From Chitinophagaceae bacterium UBA1953 (GTDB taxonomy: Bacteria > Bacteroidota > Bacteroidia > Chitinophagales > Chitinophagaceae): a DNA stretch of 64,000 bases. How positions within the stretch are numbered: the stretch's first letter is position 1; each line of letters begins with the position of its first letter. The notes beneath the pieces were generated by a model. The model saw only the letters and a program-made list of their open reading frames with translations. It searched no databases and was not told where the DNA came from. The stretch is taken from assembly GCA_002336115.1 (NCBI GenBank), contig DDEN01000017.1, forward strand, positions 124,001-188,000. The letters run 5' to 3'. Positions 1 to 8,994 of this stretch are shown here, in pieces. The position numbers and the translations under genes were made by a program.

Positions 1-494
1 CCAGCACCAGGAACACCAGAAGTAGATGTAATCGAAACCCCAGGTGCCCTCCCTGCTAAAGAATTAAGAAAGTTTTCCCTCTTTGTCTGAGTTATATCAT
101 CTCCATTTATAACCGGTGCCTGATAACTCAACTCCCTCCTGTTACGTTTTATGCCATAGGCTGTCACTACAACTTCACCTAAATCTCCACCACCTTTTTT
201 TAATGTAATAGAAATATTGGTTTCATTACCAATAATGAAACTTTTGGTTTCGTAACTAACATAAGAAATCATAAGGGTTTGCCCTTTTGATGCAGAAATA
301 CTAAAACTACCTGTTGCATTAGTAGTTGTAGCTTTTTGTGTACCCTTTACAGAAACGGTTGCACCAGGAAGTGGAGTGTTTTCTTCTGTTAGTACTGTTC
401 CTGTTACGGTTTTTTCCTGAGCAAAAACCAATAAAGGCATGCAGAACAGAATCAACAACAACACCCTGTCTTTACATTGACTAAATTTTCGCAT
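1..494 (-). CDS. SusC/RagA-family TonB-linked outer membrane protein, N-terminal part (runs off window)
   Basis: Reading leftwards from an ATG at 494, the frame stays open to the window edge, giving 164 residues of a much longer protein. Residues 1-26 are a signal peptide ending at a VFA-QE site. Residues 27-100 form the carboxypeptidase-regulatory-like beta-sandwich typical of SusC proteins (TVTGTVLTEENTPLPGATV). The conserved LGEVVVTAYG linker follows at 105-114, then the start of the plug domain. SusC proteins form the barrel of TonB-driven uptake machines, usually for glycans, with a SusD lipoprotein encoded just downstream; that gene would lie outside the window. It begins 31 bases after the DeoR-type regulator, so the two may be co-transcribed. 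Substrate unknown. Confidence 0.93.
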   Translation of the reverse strand, partial: MRKFSQCKDRVLLLILFCMPLLVFAQEKTVTGTVLTEENTPLPGATVSVKGTQKATTTNATGSFSISASKGQTLMISYVSYETKSFIIGNETNISITLKKGGGDLGEVVVTAYGIKRNRRELSYQAPVINGDDITQTKRENFLNSLAGRAPGVSITSTSGVPGA

Positions 495-525
495 AAACAC
501 AGTTTTTGATTGATGAAGAAGTGTA

Positions 526-1275
526 TTATATAATTATAATTCCCTGTTTTTTATAAGGTTGTAAAATCTTGTTATCCGGCTCCAGTTCAGTTATTAAATA
601 ATTGATCTGACCAATTGAGCAGGTTTGCAATGGTTGATACGTGTTTAATTTCTCAGATATGGTAACACAAACTACTTTTTCAGAAGTTGCAACCATCTCT
701 TTTTTAACCTGAGCAACATCCCAGTCATTTTCAGTAACTCCATGTTCAATATCAATTGCATTAATGCCCAGGAAGCACAGATTTGCATTTATCTGCTTAA
801 CTTTTGAAATAGCTTCAGCACCTGCTGTAATTTTTGAATCTTTTAATATTTTATCGCCTATTATAATTACATCAATATGCGGGTGAGCCATGTATTCGAT
901 TGCTGCCGGAATACTTCCTGTAATGAAAGTAGCTTTTAGTTGAGGTGGTAAACATTTGGCTATTTCCACAATTGTTGTTCCTCCACTTGTTAAAACAAAC
1001 ATTCCGTTTTGAATGAGCTTAACAGCTTTTTCAGCTATAATACGTTTGCTTTTAGGAGAGTAAAATTTCTCAGATGAGAAATGGGCATCATTAAAAGACA
1101 GAGATAAAGCACCTCCATGCACCTTTATCAACCTTCCTTCTTCAGAAAGTTCCTGCAAATCTCTTCTGACAGTGTCTTCAGAAACATGCATCGATGAGGA
1201 TAAAGTATTTGACAAAACCTTATTATGCAGGTTCAACTGACGCATAATAAAAGCATGCCTTTCCTGTTTAAGCAA
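526..1275 (-). CDS. DeoR/GlpR-family transcriptional regulator
   Basis: A 249-residue protein of normal length for the family. Residues 1-57 carry the DeoR winged helix (VSEDTVRRDLQELSEEGRL, then KVHGGAL), which binds DNA. From about residue 75 onwards lies the DeoRC sensor domain, related to sugar-phosphate isomerases, with the family's TSGGTT segment that normally binds a phosphorylated sugar. Such proteins usually repress carbohydrate uptake and catabolic genes until the effector appears. It lies directly upstream of, and on the same strand as, the SusC-like receptor, so control of that uptake locus is the natural inference. The effector cannot be read from the sequence. Confidence 0.92.
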   Translation of the reverse strand: MLKQERHAFIMRQLNLHNKVLSNTLSSSMHVSEDTVRRDLQELSEEGRLIKVHGGALSLSFNDAHFSSEKFYSPKSKRIIAEKAVKLIQNGMFVLTSGGTTIVEIAKCLPPQLKATFITGSIPAAIEYMAHPHIDVIIIGDKILKDSKITAGAEAISKVKQINANLCFLGINAIDIEHGVTENDWDVAQVKKEMVATSEKVVCVTISEKLNTYQPLQTCSIGQINYLITELEPDNKILQPYKKQGIIII

Positions 1276-1388
1276 TTAGTTTGTTTTGTTGATTATGAAG
1301 ATAAATAAAAATTGCAAAAAAACGCAAATACCCTCACAAGTATGCAAGAATGTGGAAAACTCTTTTTCCGATCACTTCTTAAAATATT

Positions 1389-3884
1389 TTAAAAAAACAC
1401 TGCATTACACAGCATCAGTTTCCCATTTTCCCAGAAGTTGCGGAACATTACATTGTCGGTTAAATAAATAACTGATCCACGACCTATATCCTGTACACCA
1501 AATAACATTCCGTCTTTCAAACGATCTTTCAGTTTTGAACCTACAAAACCTGCCAGTTGTCCTTCTTTTTTAATTACACCAACATTCCAGCCATTATCCA
1601 TAAAATCATAAATATTATCATCCTGTTTTAACGTGTAATAAAAATTGGGATAGCCAAAAGCTAATGGATGTGTATTGTCAATATCAACTTTATACACTGA
1701 GCCCGGAGTGATTGTTCGTACATAATCCCTTTCCCTGTTTTCGAACGATTTCAGCGGGTCGTAAATAGTTTTGTTGCCCCCGTCATCTGCTTTCTTTGAT
1801 TTCAACCCCCAATCCAATCGTGCAATTGCAGCAACCGCCGATTCCAATGCAATCACTTTACCGCCATTGCTGATCCATTCTTTCAGGTTCTCGGAAGAAG
1901 CTTTGTCGTTCAGTATCCTGTAGTTACCATCGGGCATAATAATAACATCTGTTTCATGCAGATCAATACGGCTGAAATCATTTGCATTAACTAACGTAAC
2001 TGGATACTCGAGCTGTTTTTCAAGAAAATGCCATATTTCCCCCGCTGCATTGGCACTTACACCATCTCCAGTAAGTAACGCAACTCTTTTCAACTTGAAT
2101 GAATGAACAAGATCGCTGCCAAAATCGCCGCCATTATCAACAAAACCTGTTGAAACAGGATAGGCCTTTACGTTAGCTGCATTGGCAGCATCGGCCACAT
2201 AACGCCACAATTTATCGCCAAGAAACTGGTTACTTGTCTTTATAATAATAACTGAACCACGGTTAAACTTTTCTCCTCCAATTTCAAAAGGAACTTCACT
2301 GTAGCGGAGTGTAACCCCTTTCTGCAACAACAATCCCGTAGCTTTTGCTGATTGCAAACCGTCCCATTTAATCACATAAGCATAAGCAGCCGAACCATTA
2401 TTCTTAACTGCATCAGGCTTTTTATATGCAGATATGGGTATCTTTTCTTTTGAAGCAAAAGCTGATAAACCATACGCATAAGGCAAACTCCATGCGGTAA
2501 TATCGTAAGTAGCCGAATCACTTAATCTTGACTTAGGTTCAAACAATACTTCTACAAGTGCAGATCTCGGTTGGTATGCGCTGATAACAACATCGCCACT
2601 GCTTATTTTAAAAGACTCTTCTTTTCCGTTAAAGTAATTATACCCCTTTCCTGCCACTGCCGATGTTCCGTACTCAATCCCATTTTTATCAAGCAGGTCA
2701 AGCAAAGAACTGATTCGTTGTGCATCTTCAGGATTGTTTTTAATTATGAAAGTTTTATACTCACCAAAACCGGTTGCTACGGCTTTATTAAAAAAGTTCC
2801 TGTACTCAGTAATCAGTTTATCTGCATTCAGCGAAGCAGTTTCAATTGTACTGATGCCTGTAGTAAAATGATGAATCATTCTGTCAGCCAAAGTAAGGGT
2901 ATCGCCATCAGCAGTCTGCACCGCAGTGCCAGAACCAATCCCCCCCTGTTCATAAGTCATCCCGATTGCTCCGCTATAAATTGGATAGGTATCACCATAA
3001 GAAGGATAGAAAAGATCAAAACGAAGCTTGGTAAAATAAAGCCAGCCGTTTGCATCGAAATATCTGGCATGGTTATGGCCAATCGTATTTTGAAAATCTC
3101 TTTGCCATTGCGTAATCACATCATGATATGGTTCAGCAGCCGGAGCAAAATAATATGGGCTGTTATATCCCTGTTCATGATAATCCACATGCACTTGTGG
3201 CAACCATTGGTTATACAAATGCAGGCGCTGCTGGCTTTCAATCTGCGTTTGCCAAGCCCAGTCACGATTGAGATCAAAATTATAATGATTACTTCTCCCA
3301 CCAGGCCAGGGTTCACGGTGTTCTCTTGCGTAAGCAACAGGATTTGCTTTTGCACCAACAACAGAATTAAACCAATTTACATACCGGTCCCGGCCATCAG
3401 GATTAATACACGGATCAATAATAACAACCGTATTTTTCAACCACTCTTTTGTTTTTGCATTTTCAGGATCAACAAGCGTATAAATTGTAAGCATTGCTGC
3501 TTCGCTTGACGAAGTTTCATTCCCATGCACATTGTAGCTAAGCCACACAACAGCAGGTGCCTTGTCTGGCGATGCAGCTTTATCTTTTTCAACATTGGCC
3601 AACCGGAGATTATTTAAACGGATATTTTCAAGATTTCTCAGGTTTTCTTCCGAAGCAACATAGGCAACAAGTAAAGGTCTTCCTTCATTTGTTTTTCCAT
3701 ATTGCTGCAGCTTTACATTTTTGGCGGCGTTGGCTGCTATATATTCAAAATAACTCACTACTTTCCAGTGAGGAGTATAACGGCTGCCTAATTTGTAACC
3801 AAGAAACTGGTCAGGGCTTTGCAATTGTGCGCTTACAGTAAAAACAAATAACAAAAAAGTCGTTGCTAAATAAATTTTCTTCAT
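1389..3884 (-). CDS. Secreted M14-family zinc carboxypeptidase
   Basis: The frame is open from an ATG at 3929, but the ATG at 3884 gives a clean signal peptide (MKKIYLATTFLLFVFTVSA), so I use it; the product is 831 residues. Zinc ligands are visible as HGNE (H120, E123) and DYHEQG (H236). The substrate-binding NPDGR segment (about 161-165) and the NFDLNRDW segment match M14 peptidases, and YEQGG near residue 310 may hold the catalytic glutamate. The C-terminal 350 residues resemble the glutamine-amidotransferase-like domain often fused to these enzymes in Bacteroidota. It probably trims peptides in the periplasm or outside the cell. It is divergent from the gamma-glutamyltransferase gene, with 132 bases between start codons, suggesting a shared peptide-scavenging theme. 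Confidence 0.88.
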   Translation of the reverse strand: MKKIYLATTFLLFVFTVSAQLQSPDQFLGYKLGSRYTPHWKVVSYFEYIAANAAKNVKLQQYGKTNEGRPLLVAYVASEENLRNLENIRLNNLRLANVEKDKAASPDKAPAVVWLSYNVHGNETSSSEAAMLTIYTLVDPENAKTKEWLKNTVVIIDPCINPDGRDRYVNWFNSVVGAKANPVAYAREHREPWPGGRSNHYNFDLNRDWAWQTQIESQQRLHLYNQWLPQVHVDYHEQGYNSPYYFAPAAEPYHDVITQWQRDFQNTIGHNHARYFDANGWLYFTKLRFDLFYPSYGDTYPIYSGAIGMTYEQGGIGSGTAVQTADGDTLTLADRMIHHFTTGISTIETASLNADKLITEYRNFFNKAVATGFGEYKTFIIKNNPEDAQRISSLLDLLDKNGIEYGTSAVAGKGYNYFNGKEESFKISSGDVVISAYQPRSALVEVLFEPKSRLSDSATYDITAWSLPYAYGLSAFASKEKIPISAYKKPDAVKNNGSAAYAYVIKWDGLQSAKATGLLLQKGVTLRYSEVPFEIGGEKFNRGSVIIIKTSNQFLGDKLWRYVADAANAANVKAYPVSTGFVDNGGDFGSDLVHSFKLKRVALLTGDGVSANAAGEIWHFLEKQLEYPVTLVNANDFSRIDLHETDVIIMPDGNYRILNDKASSENLKEWISNGGKVIALESAVAAIARLDWGLKSKKADDGGNKTIYDPLKSFENRERDYVRTITPGSVYKVDIDNTHPLAFGYPNFYYTLKQDDNIYDFMDNGWNVGVIKKEGQLAGFVGSKLKDRLKDGMLFGVQDIGRGSVIYLTDNVMFRNFWENGKLMLCNAVFF

Positions 3885-4016
3885 AATGCTAAAAATTGAC
3901 CGAAAATAAAAAAAGAGGCCCGAAAGCATCAGCCGCTTATCATACAGTTGGTATTTCTTGTTCTAAGATAGGCTGAGTTTCAATTGAAAAATTTAATTTA
4001 GAAAAAAAATTACCGG

Positions 4017-5702
4017 ATGAAATATTCTTCGCTTCTGTTGCTGTTTTTTTATTCATTAAGTCTTAATGCCCAGGTCAATCCTTATCAGTACAGTATTCAG
4101 AAGAAAGTTGAATGTACTAACGGAGCCGTTGTTTGCGCACATCCTTTAGCAGCAAAAGTTGGCTTAAATATTCTGAAAAAAGATGGAAATGCATTTGATG
4201 CGGCAATCGCTACCCAACTTGCGTTGGCTGTAGTTTATCCGGGTGCCGGAAATATTGGCGGTGGCGGGTTTATGCTTGCATATACACAAAACAAAAAAGC
4301 AATTGCTCTTGATTACAGGGAAAAAGCTCCTGCCGCAGCCGGGAGAGATATGTATATTGATGCTAACGGCAATGCACAAACCACACTTAGCCAGAACGGA
4401 CATCTTGCTGCAGGAGTACCGGGAACAATTGCGGGGTTGTTTTCTGCACATAAATATGCAAAACTTCCTTTCAAAATGCTTATTCAGCCAGCCATTGATC
4501 TTGCAGAGAAAGGATTTGTAATTACTGAAGCTGAAGCCAGGAATCTCAATGCTTCGCTCGGAGCTTTTGTACAATACAATACAAAACCAAATGCGTTTCT
4601 GAAATATGGAGGATGGAAAGCAGGGGATACATTGATTCAGAAAGACCTGGCTAATACATTAAAACGCATCCGTGATTATGGGCAAAAAGGGTTTTATGAA
4701 GGTGTAACAGCTCAGTTAATAACAGCAGAAATGAAACGAGGCAACGGATTAATTACTCTGAACGATTTAAAAAATTATAAAACTGCTGTAAGAGAAGCCA
4801 TAACTTCTGATTACAAAGGATATACAATAATTGGAATGCCTTTGGTAAGCAGCGGAGGCATTTTAATTCAGCAAATGATGGGAATGATTGAAACCCGTAA
4901 TGTTGCACAATATGGTTTTCAATCGTGGCAGGCTGTACAAATGATGGTGGAGATTGAACGGCGGGCATTTGCCGACAGGGCAGAATTTCTTGGCGATAAA
5001 GATTTTGTAAAAGTGCCTGTAAAAAAACTTACTTCACCAGCTTATTTACAGGAGCGAATGAGTGATTACGATATGAATAAAGCAGGAAGCAGTAAAGTAA
5101 CAACTCACGGCAATGCAAATCCTGAAAGTGAAGAAACAACACACCTGAGTGTTTACGACAAAGATGGCAATGCCGTTTCTGTTACCACAACTTTAAATGG
5201 CAATTACGGAAGTCATACTGTAGTTGGAGGTGCTGGTTTTTTATTAAATAATGAAATGGATGATTTCAGTATCAAACCCGGTGTTCCGAATATGTATGGT
5301 GCTCTGGGCACTGAAGCTAATGCCATTGCTCCCAATAAACGCATGCTGAGTTCCATGACACCAACAATAGTACTGAAGGATGAAAAGCCCTTCCTTGTTA
5401 TTGGCACGCCAGGGGGCACAACGATCCCGACACAGGTTTACCAGGTATTACTGAATGTGCTGGAATTTAATATGAGCATAGAAGATGCGGTATGGAAACC
5501 ACGTTTTCACCATCAATGGATGCCCGACGTAATTTTTGTAGAAAAAGATTTCCCGCAAAATGTACGGGTTAAGCTGAAAGAGATGGGCTATGAAATTGTT
5601 GAGCGTGGCGGCATTGGACGTTTTGAAGCAATCAAAATCTCAGATAAAAAAATTGAGGCGGTTGGAGACAGGCGTGGCGATGATGATGCGGAAGGTTATT
5701 AA
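4017..5702 (+). CDS. ggt: Gamma-glutamyltransferase (glutathione hydrolase)
   Basis: A 561-residue exported enzyme with an N-terminal signal peptide (residues 1-18). It cleaves gamma-glutamyl bonds, for example in glutathione, and transfers or hydrolyses the glutamyl group. The precursor cuts itself before a threonine that becomes the catalytic N-terminus of the small subunit; here the motif is ETTHLSVYD with T374 as the expected nucleophile. Further family signatures are GNIGGGGFML (78-87), LNNEMDDFS, SSMTPTIV, GTPGG and PRFHHQW. All key elements are present and the length is normal. It stands opposite the M14 carboxypeptidase, and both products probably work on peptides in the periplasm. 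Confidence 0.95.
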   Translation: MKYSSLLLLFFYSLSLNAQVNPYQYSIQKKVECTNGAVVCAHPLAAKVGLNILKKDGNAFDAAIATQLALAVVYPGAGNIGGGGFMLAYTQNKKAIALDYREKAPAAAGRDMYIDANGNAQTTLSQNGHLAAGVPGTIAGLFSAHKYAKLPFKMLIQPAIDLAEKGFVITEAEARNLNASLGAFVQYNTKPNAFLKYGGWKAGDTLIQKDLANTLKRIRDYGQKGFYEGVTAQLITAEMKRGNGLITLNDLKNYKTAVREAITSDYKGYTIIGMPLVSSGGILIQQMMGMIETRNVAQYGFQSWQAVQMMVEIERRAFADRAEFLGDKDFVKVPVKKLTSPAYLQERMSDYDMNKAGSSKVTTHGNANPESEETTHLSVYDKDGNAVSVTTTLNGNYGSHTVVGGAGFLLNNEMDDFSIKPGVPNMYGALGTEANAIAPNKRMLSSMTPTIVLKDEKPFLVIGTPGGTTIPTQVYQVLLNVLEFNMSIEDAVWKPRFHHQWMPDVIFVEKDFPQNVRVKLKEMGYEIVERGGIGRFEAIKISDKKIEAVGDRRGDDDAEGY

Positions 5703-5753
5703 CAAACTCAGGTAATAAAAACGATCATAAACTTTAAGAGAAAATAAAACAAC

Positions 5754-6281
5754 ATGTCATTAGCTGAAACATTTATTGATTCGTACATTAAGCGGGCGGG
5801 CAGTTACAAGGATTTGGGAGATAAAACATTTGCCCAGTTAAACGAACTTCATTTTCATTATCATCCCGATGAAGACAGCAACAGTATAGCGGTGATTATT
5901 CAGCACATGCACGGGAACATGCTGAGCAGATTTACCAACTTTCTTACCGAAGACGGTGAAAAATCCTGGCGAAACAGGGACACTGAATTTAATGAACAAA
6001 AGCTGTCTAAAGCGCAGCTTCTTCAGCAATGGGAAGAAGGATGGGATTGCTTTCTCAGTGCTGTAAAAAGTTTAAGTACTGACGATTTATTAAAAACAAT
6101 CACAATAAGGAGTGAAAAACTAACGGTGATCGATGCCCTCAACAGGCAGCTTACACACTATCCATATCACGTAGGTCAGATTGTTTATATTGGAAGAATG
6201 ATTAAAGGCGGCTTATGGCAACCGCTTTCAATACCAAAAGGCAAATCAGACGATTATAACTCAAAGATGAATCATAAGTAA
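5754..6281 (+). CDS. DinB-superfamily protein, DUF1572 type
   Basis: A 175-residue helical protein. The HMHGNMLSRFTNF segment (about 50-62), SWRNRDTEF (70-78) and HYPYHVGQIVYIGR near the end are typical of the DUF1572 branch of the DinB/YfiT-like metal-binding four-helix bundles, where spaced histidines bind a divalent metal. Members act as thiol-dependent transferases or have no known role. No signal peptide is visible, so it should be cytoplasmic. It is first in a tight plus-strand run: the next gene begins 3 bases after its stop. Function within that run is not evident. Confidence 0.82.
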   Translation: MSLAETFIDSYIKRAGSYKDLGDKTFAQLNELHFHYHPDEDSNSIAVIIQHMHGNMLSRFTNFLTEDGEKSWRNRDTEFNEQKLSKAQLLQQWEEGWDCFLSAVKSLSTDDLLKTITIRSEKLTVIDALNRQLTHYPYHVGQIVYIGRMIKGGLWQPLSIPKGKSDDYNSKMNHK

Positions 6282-6284
6282 AGA

Positions 6285-7325
6285 ATGGCAATGATTACGC
6301 TCTCTCAAAAACCCGGCAGAACAACAATAATCAATAATGAAGAGTATCTCTTTTTTTCAGGTTATTCCTATCTCGGAATGGGATTAAATGAACATTTCAC
6401 TGACTTTGTAAAAGAAGGAATCGAAAAATACGGAGTTGTTTATCCATCCTCAAGAATTTCGAATACACCTATTGACTTGTATGAACAATTTGAAAATAAA
6501 CTTTCTCATTTCTGCAAAAGCGAAGCAGCAGCCTGTTTTTCATCAGGCTTTCTTTCTGCACGGACTTCAACTGAAGTAGTTTCACAACAGATGAATGTTT
6601 ATTCCTTACCACACACACATCCATCATCTTCCGGCCACAATGCTATTAAACCAATAGCAGCCATGCACAACTGGGAATCATTCCTACACGAACTTGAGTT
6701 AAAAAAGGAATTTACGTTTGGCATTGCAGCCGACAGCATTCATCCTACTCCCGGCCATATTAATGATTTTAGTTTTTTAAAAAACACTCCATCACATTTT
6801 AATATCACGCTGATTATTGACGATTCGCATGGCATCGGCTGGCTTGGTGATAACGGGGAAGGAATCCGTTCTCAACTATCCCTTCCTCTACACATTGAGC
6901 TTTTGCTCAACTTTTCTTTTTCAAAAGCCTTTCACATGAACGGAGGGGCTATTTGCGGCCCGCTTAGATGGATTAACAAAGTAAAACAACATGTAAATTA
7001 TGCAACCAGCACTCCAATGATGCCGTCTTTAGCTTATGCCTGGTTAAAAAGCGATGAATTGTTTCGGCAACAACGGAGTATTTTAAAACAAAATATACTG
7101 TATTTGCAAAAACTAACTACAAACTATACATTTGTGGCCAACGAAGGAACGCCTGTGTTTGTTGCAAGAAAAAAAGGAATCGCCGATTTCTTTCTGCAGA
7201 ACAAGGTTATTATTTCTTCGTTCTCTTATCCTCATCCTGAAAATGATCCTGTTAACAGGATTGTGTTGAATGCCTGTCACCTGAAATCCGACCTTGAAAA
7301 ACTTGCCCAACTGATCGGGCAATAA
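6285..7325 (+). CDS. PLP-dependent aminotransferase class I/II, BioF/AONS-like
   Basis: A 346-residue protein similar to the alpha-oxoamine synthase family (BioF, KBL), which condense an amino acid with an acyl-CoA. Visible signatures are SSRISNTPIDLYEQFE (55-70), the cofactor-holding IIDDSHGIGWLG (D180, H182) and the Schiff-base lysine in FSFSKAFHMNGGA (K214). It is shorter than typical BioF (about 390), mainly through a shortened N-terminus. No biotin genes lie nearby, so biotin synthesis is not supported; a specialised acyl-amino-ketone or lipid-related condensation is possible. The start could be the ATG at 6285 or the one at 6291. It is packed between the DinB-like gene and an outer-membrane protein gene. 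Confidence 0.8.
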   Translation: MAMITLSQKPGRTTIINNEEYLFFSGYSYLGMGLNEHFTDFVKEGIEKYGVVYPSSRISNTPIDLYEQFENKLSHFCKSEAAACFSSGFLSARTSTEVVSQQMNVYSLPHTHPSSSGHNAIKPIAAMHNWESFLHELELKKEFTFGIAADSIHPTPGHINDFSFLKNTPSHFNITLIIDDSHGIGWLGDNGEGIRSQLSLPLHIELLLNFSFSKAFHMNGGAICGPLRWINKVKQHVNYATSTPMMPSLAYAWLKSDELFRQQRSILKQNILYLQKLTTNYTFVANEGTPVFVARKKGIADFFLQNKVIISSFSYPHPENDPVNRIVLNACHLKSDLEKLAQLIGQ

Positions 7326-7345
7326 TCAAAAAACATAAACCACAC

Positions 7346-7987
7346 ATGAAGAAATTTTTTCTGCTGCTTTCTGCAGTTATCTTTTTTGTATCATTTTCTC
7401 ACGCTCAGGATCTTGGTAAAATTTATTTTGGACTAAAAGCCGGGTATAATTTTCAAATAGCAAATTATTCAGCTTCTGAAACAAATCCCACCCACAGTGG
7501 TTATGCCGGAGTAATGCTGAAAGTACCTTTTGAAAACCGCTTGCATTTTGTTCCACAAATTGATTTTAATTACCGCAGCATGGACGCAAAATCGCTGCCA
7601 CTAAAAACGTACAGCAAAATTTCTGAATGGCAATGCAGGGTTTTGCCGCTGGTACAGATTGATTTTAAAAAACCGGAAGAAAAGAAAAATACAGCTTTTG
7701 TACAATTTGGCCCTTCTATTGGTTTTGGCATAACCGGCAAACAAACAATGCAGGATAATAATGGTGTTCCGGCTACCGGAAAACTTAAATACGGCTTTAT
7801 GGAATACGGGCAGTTTGATGCCAGCGCACATCTCGGCCTCGGTTACGAAACAACAAAAGGGTTCCGTATGTTAATTGAATACACGTATGGTCTTAGCAGC
7901 ATGATTAATACCGATAATGCACCATTACTTAAATACCAGGCCTTCAGTGCAGGTATTGGTTACTGGTTTGGAAAAAAGAAAAAATAA
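7346..7987 (+). CDS. Outer membrane beta-barrel protein, PorT-like
   Basis: A 213-residue protein with a clear signal peptide (MKKFFLLLSAVIFFVSFSHA). The rest alternates hydrophobic and polar residues in short strands separated by turns (IYFGLKAGYNFQIANYS, then KVPFENRLHFVPQIDFNY) and ends in GIGYWFGKKKK. This is the pattern of the small Bacteroidota barrel proteins grouped with PorT and OmpW-type porins. Function is unknown; such barrels may be pores or structural. It starts 20 bases after the aminotransferase and precedes the bestrophin gene by 18 bases, so these genes probably form one operon. Confidence 0.75.
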   Translation: MKKFFLLLSAVIFFVSFSHAQDLGKIYFGLKAGYNFQIANYSASETNPTHSGYAGVMLKVPFENRLHFVPQIDFNYRSMDAKSLPLKTYSKISEWQCRVLPLVQIDFKKPEEKKNTAFVQFGPSIGFGITGKQTMQDNNGVPATGKLKYGFMEYGQFDASAHLGLGYETTKGFRMLIEYTYGLSSMINTDNAPLLKYQAFSAGIGYWFGKKKK

Positions 7988-8005
7988 ACCTGTGACTAAA
8001 AAATT

Positions 8006-8893
8006 ATGATTAAATACAATCCTAAAGACTGGATTACTTTCATTTTTCGGTTACACAAGTCCGATACAATAAGGCAACTTACCTGGATGCTGGTAACCAT
8101 TGCGGCATATACGGCAATAGTGGCTTTTCTTGAAATAAAAATTTTCAAACTATCAGAAAACAGCCATCTAAAAAACATCCCCGTTATGCACAGCTTACTC
8201 GGGTTTGTAATTTCCATGTTGCTTGTTTTCCGCACCAACACAGCTTATGACCGCTGGTGGGAAGGACGAAAATTGTGGGGCTCATTGGTAAACAACAGCC
8301 GTAACCTGGCACTAAAGCTATCAGCAATCATTGGAACGAACGATGTTGCCAACAGAACTTATTTCCGCAGAATTATTCCATTATATGCAAAGGTGCTGCA
8401 AAGTCATCTTCAAAATAAAATTACAGGGCTGTCTCTCTTTTCGGAAGATGAAAAAGGGCATCTGTTATCAATTGCAAATACCGAAAAACATGTTCCGAAC
8501 CAGGTAGCACTTCACCTGTTTCAGAAAGTACATGATCTGCATAAAGAAGGAAAAATTAGTGGAGATGAGCTGATTATCCTTAACGCAGAACTACAGTCTT
8601 TTACCGAAATATGCGGAGGTTGTGAGCGTATTAAAAACACACCTATCCCCTTTTCGTACAGTGTTTTCCTGAAAAAATTTATTTTCTTTTATGTTATGAC
8701 GCTGCCGCTCGGCTTCATTTTCAGTCTTGGCTTTTACGCAGTTCCTGTTGTAACATTTATCTTTTATGTTCTTGCAAGCCTTGAACTCATTGCTGAAGAA
8801 ATTGAAGACCCTTTTGGCGGAGATGCAAATGACCTGCCAATGGATAAAATTTCGAACAACATCAAACAACATGTTGCTGAAATCCTGCATTAA
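8006..8893 (+). CDS. Bestrophin-family ion channel (UPF0187/YneE)
   Basis: A 295-residue membrane protein. Residues 23-45 and 58-73 form the first hydrophobic helices, followed by the hallmark FRTNTAYDRWWEGRKLWG segment (about 73-90). Further hydrophobic helices lie near 215-255, and the conserved acidic stretch AEEIEDPFGGDANDLPMD near the end corresponds to the calcium-clasp region of animal bestrophins. Bacterial members are pentameric channels of the inner membrane; one characterised homologue conducts cations rather than chloride. It is last in the 5.7-8.9 kb run. Physiological role here is unknown. Confidence 0.9.
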   Translation: MIKYNPKDWITFIFRLHKSDTIRQLTWMLVTIAAYTAIVAFLEIKIFKLSENSHLKNIPVMHSLLGFVISMLLVFRTNTAYDRWWEGRKLWGSLVNNSRNLALKLSAIIGTNDVANRTYFRRIIPLYAKVLQSHLQNKITGLSLFSEDEKGHLLSIANTEKHVPNQVALHLFQKVHDLHKEGKISGDELIILNAELQSFTEICGGCERIKNTPIPFSYSVFLKKFIFFYVMTLPLGFIFSLGFYAVPVVTFIFYVLASLELIAEEIEDPFGGDANDLPMDKISNNIKQHVAEILH

Positions 8894-8994
8894 ATTCCTG
8901 TTGTTTATTCAGAGCAGGAAAGTTTAGCTTTTCATAAAAATGGTATTGAATTTGCCATAAACTGCTGATTGGTTACTTTTACAGCACAATTACT

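Noticed and set aside
2571..3509. 312-codon plus-strand frame
   Set aside because: Antisense to the well-supported M14 carboxypeptidase, with no family resemblance; a codon-usage shadow.
6285..7325. Biotin synthesis gene bioF
   Set aside because: The fold and lysine match the family, but no other biotin genes are near and the protein is short; a symbol would overstate the evidence.
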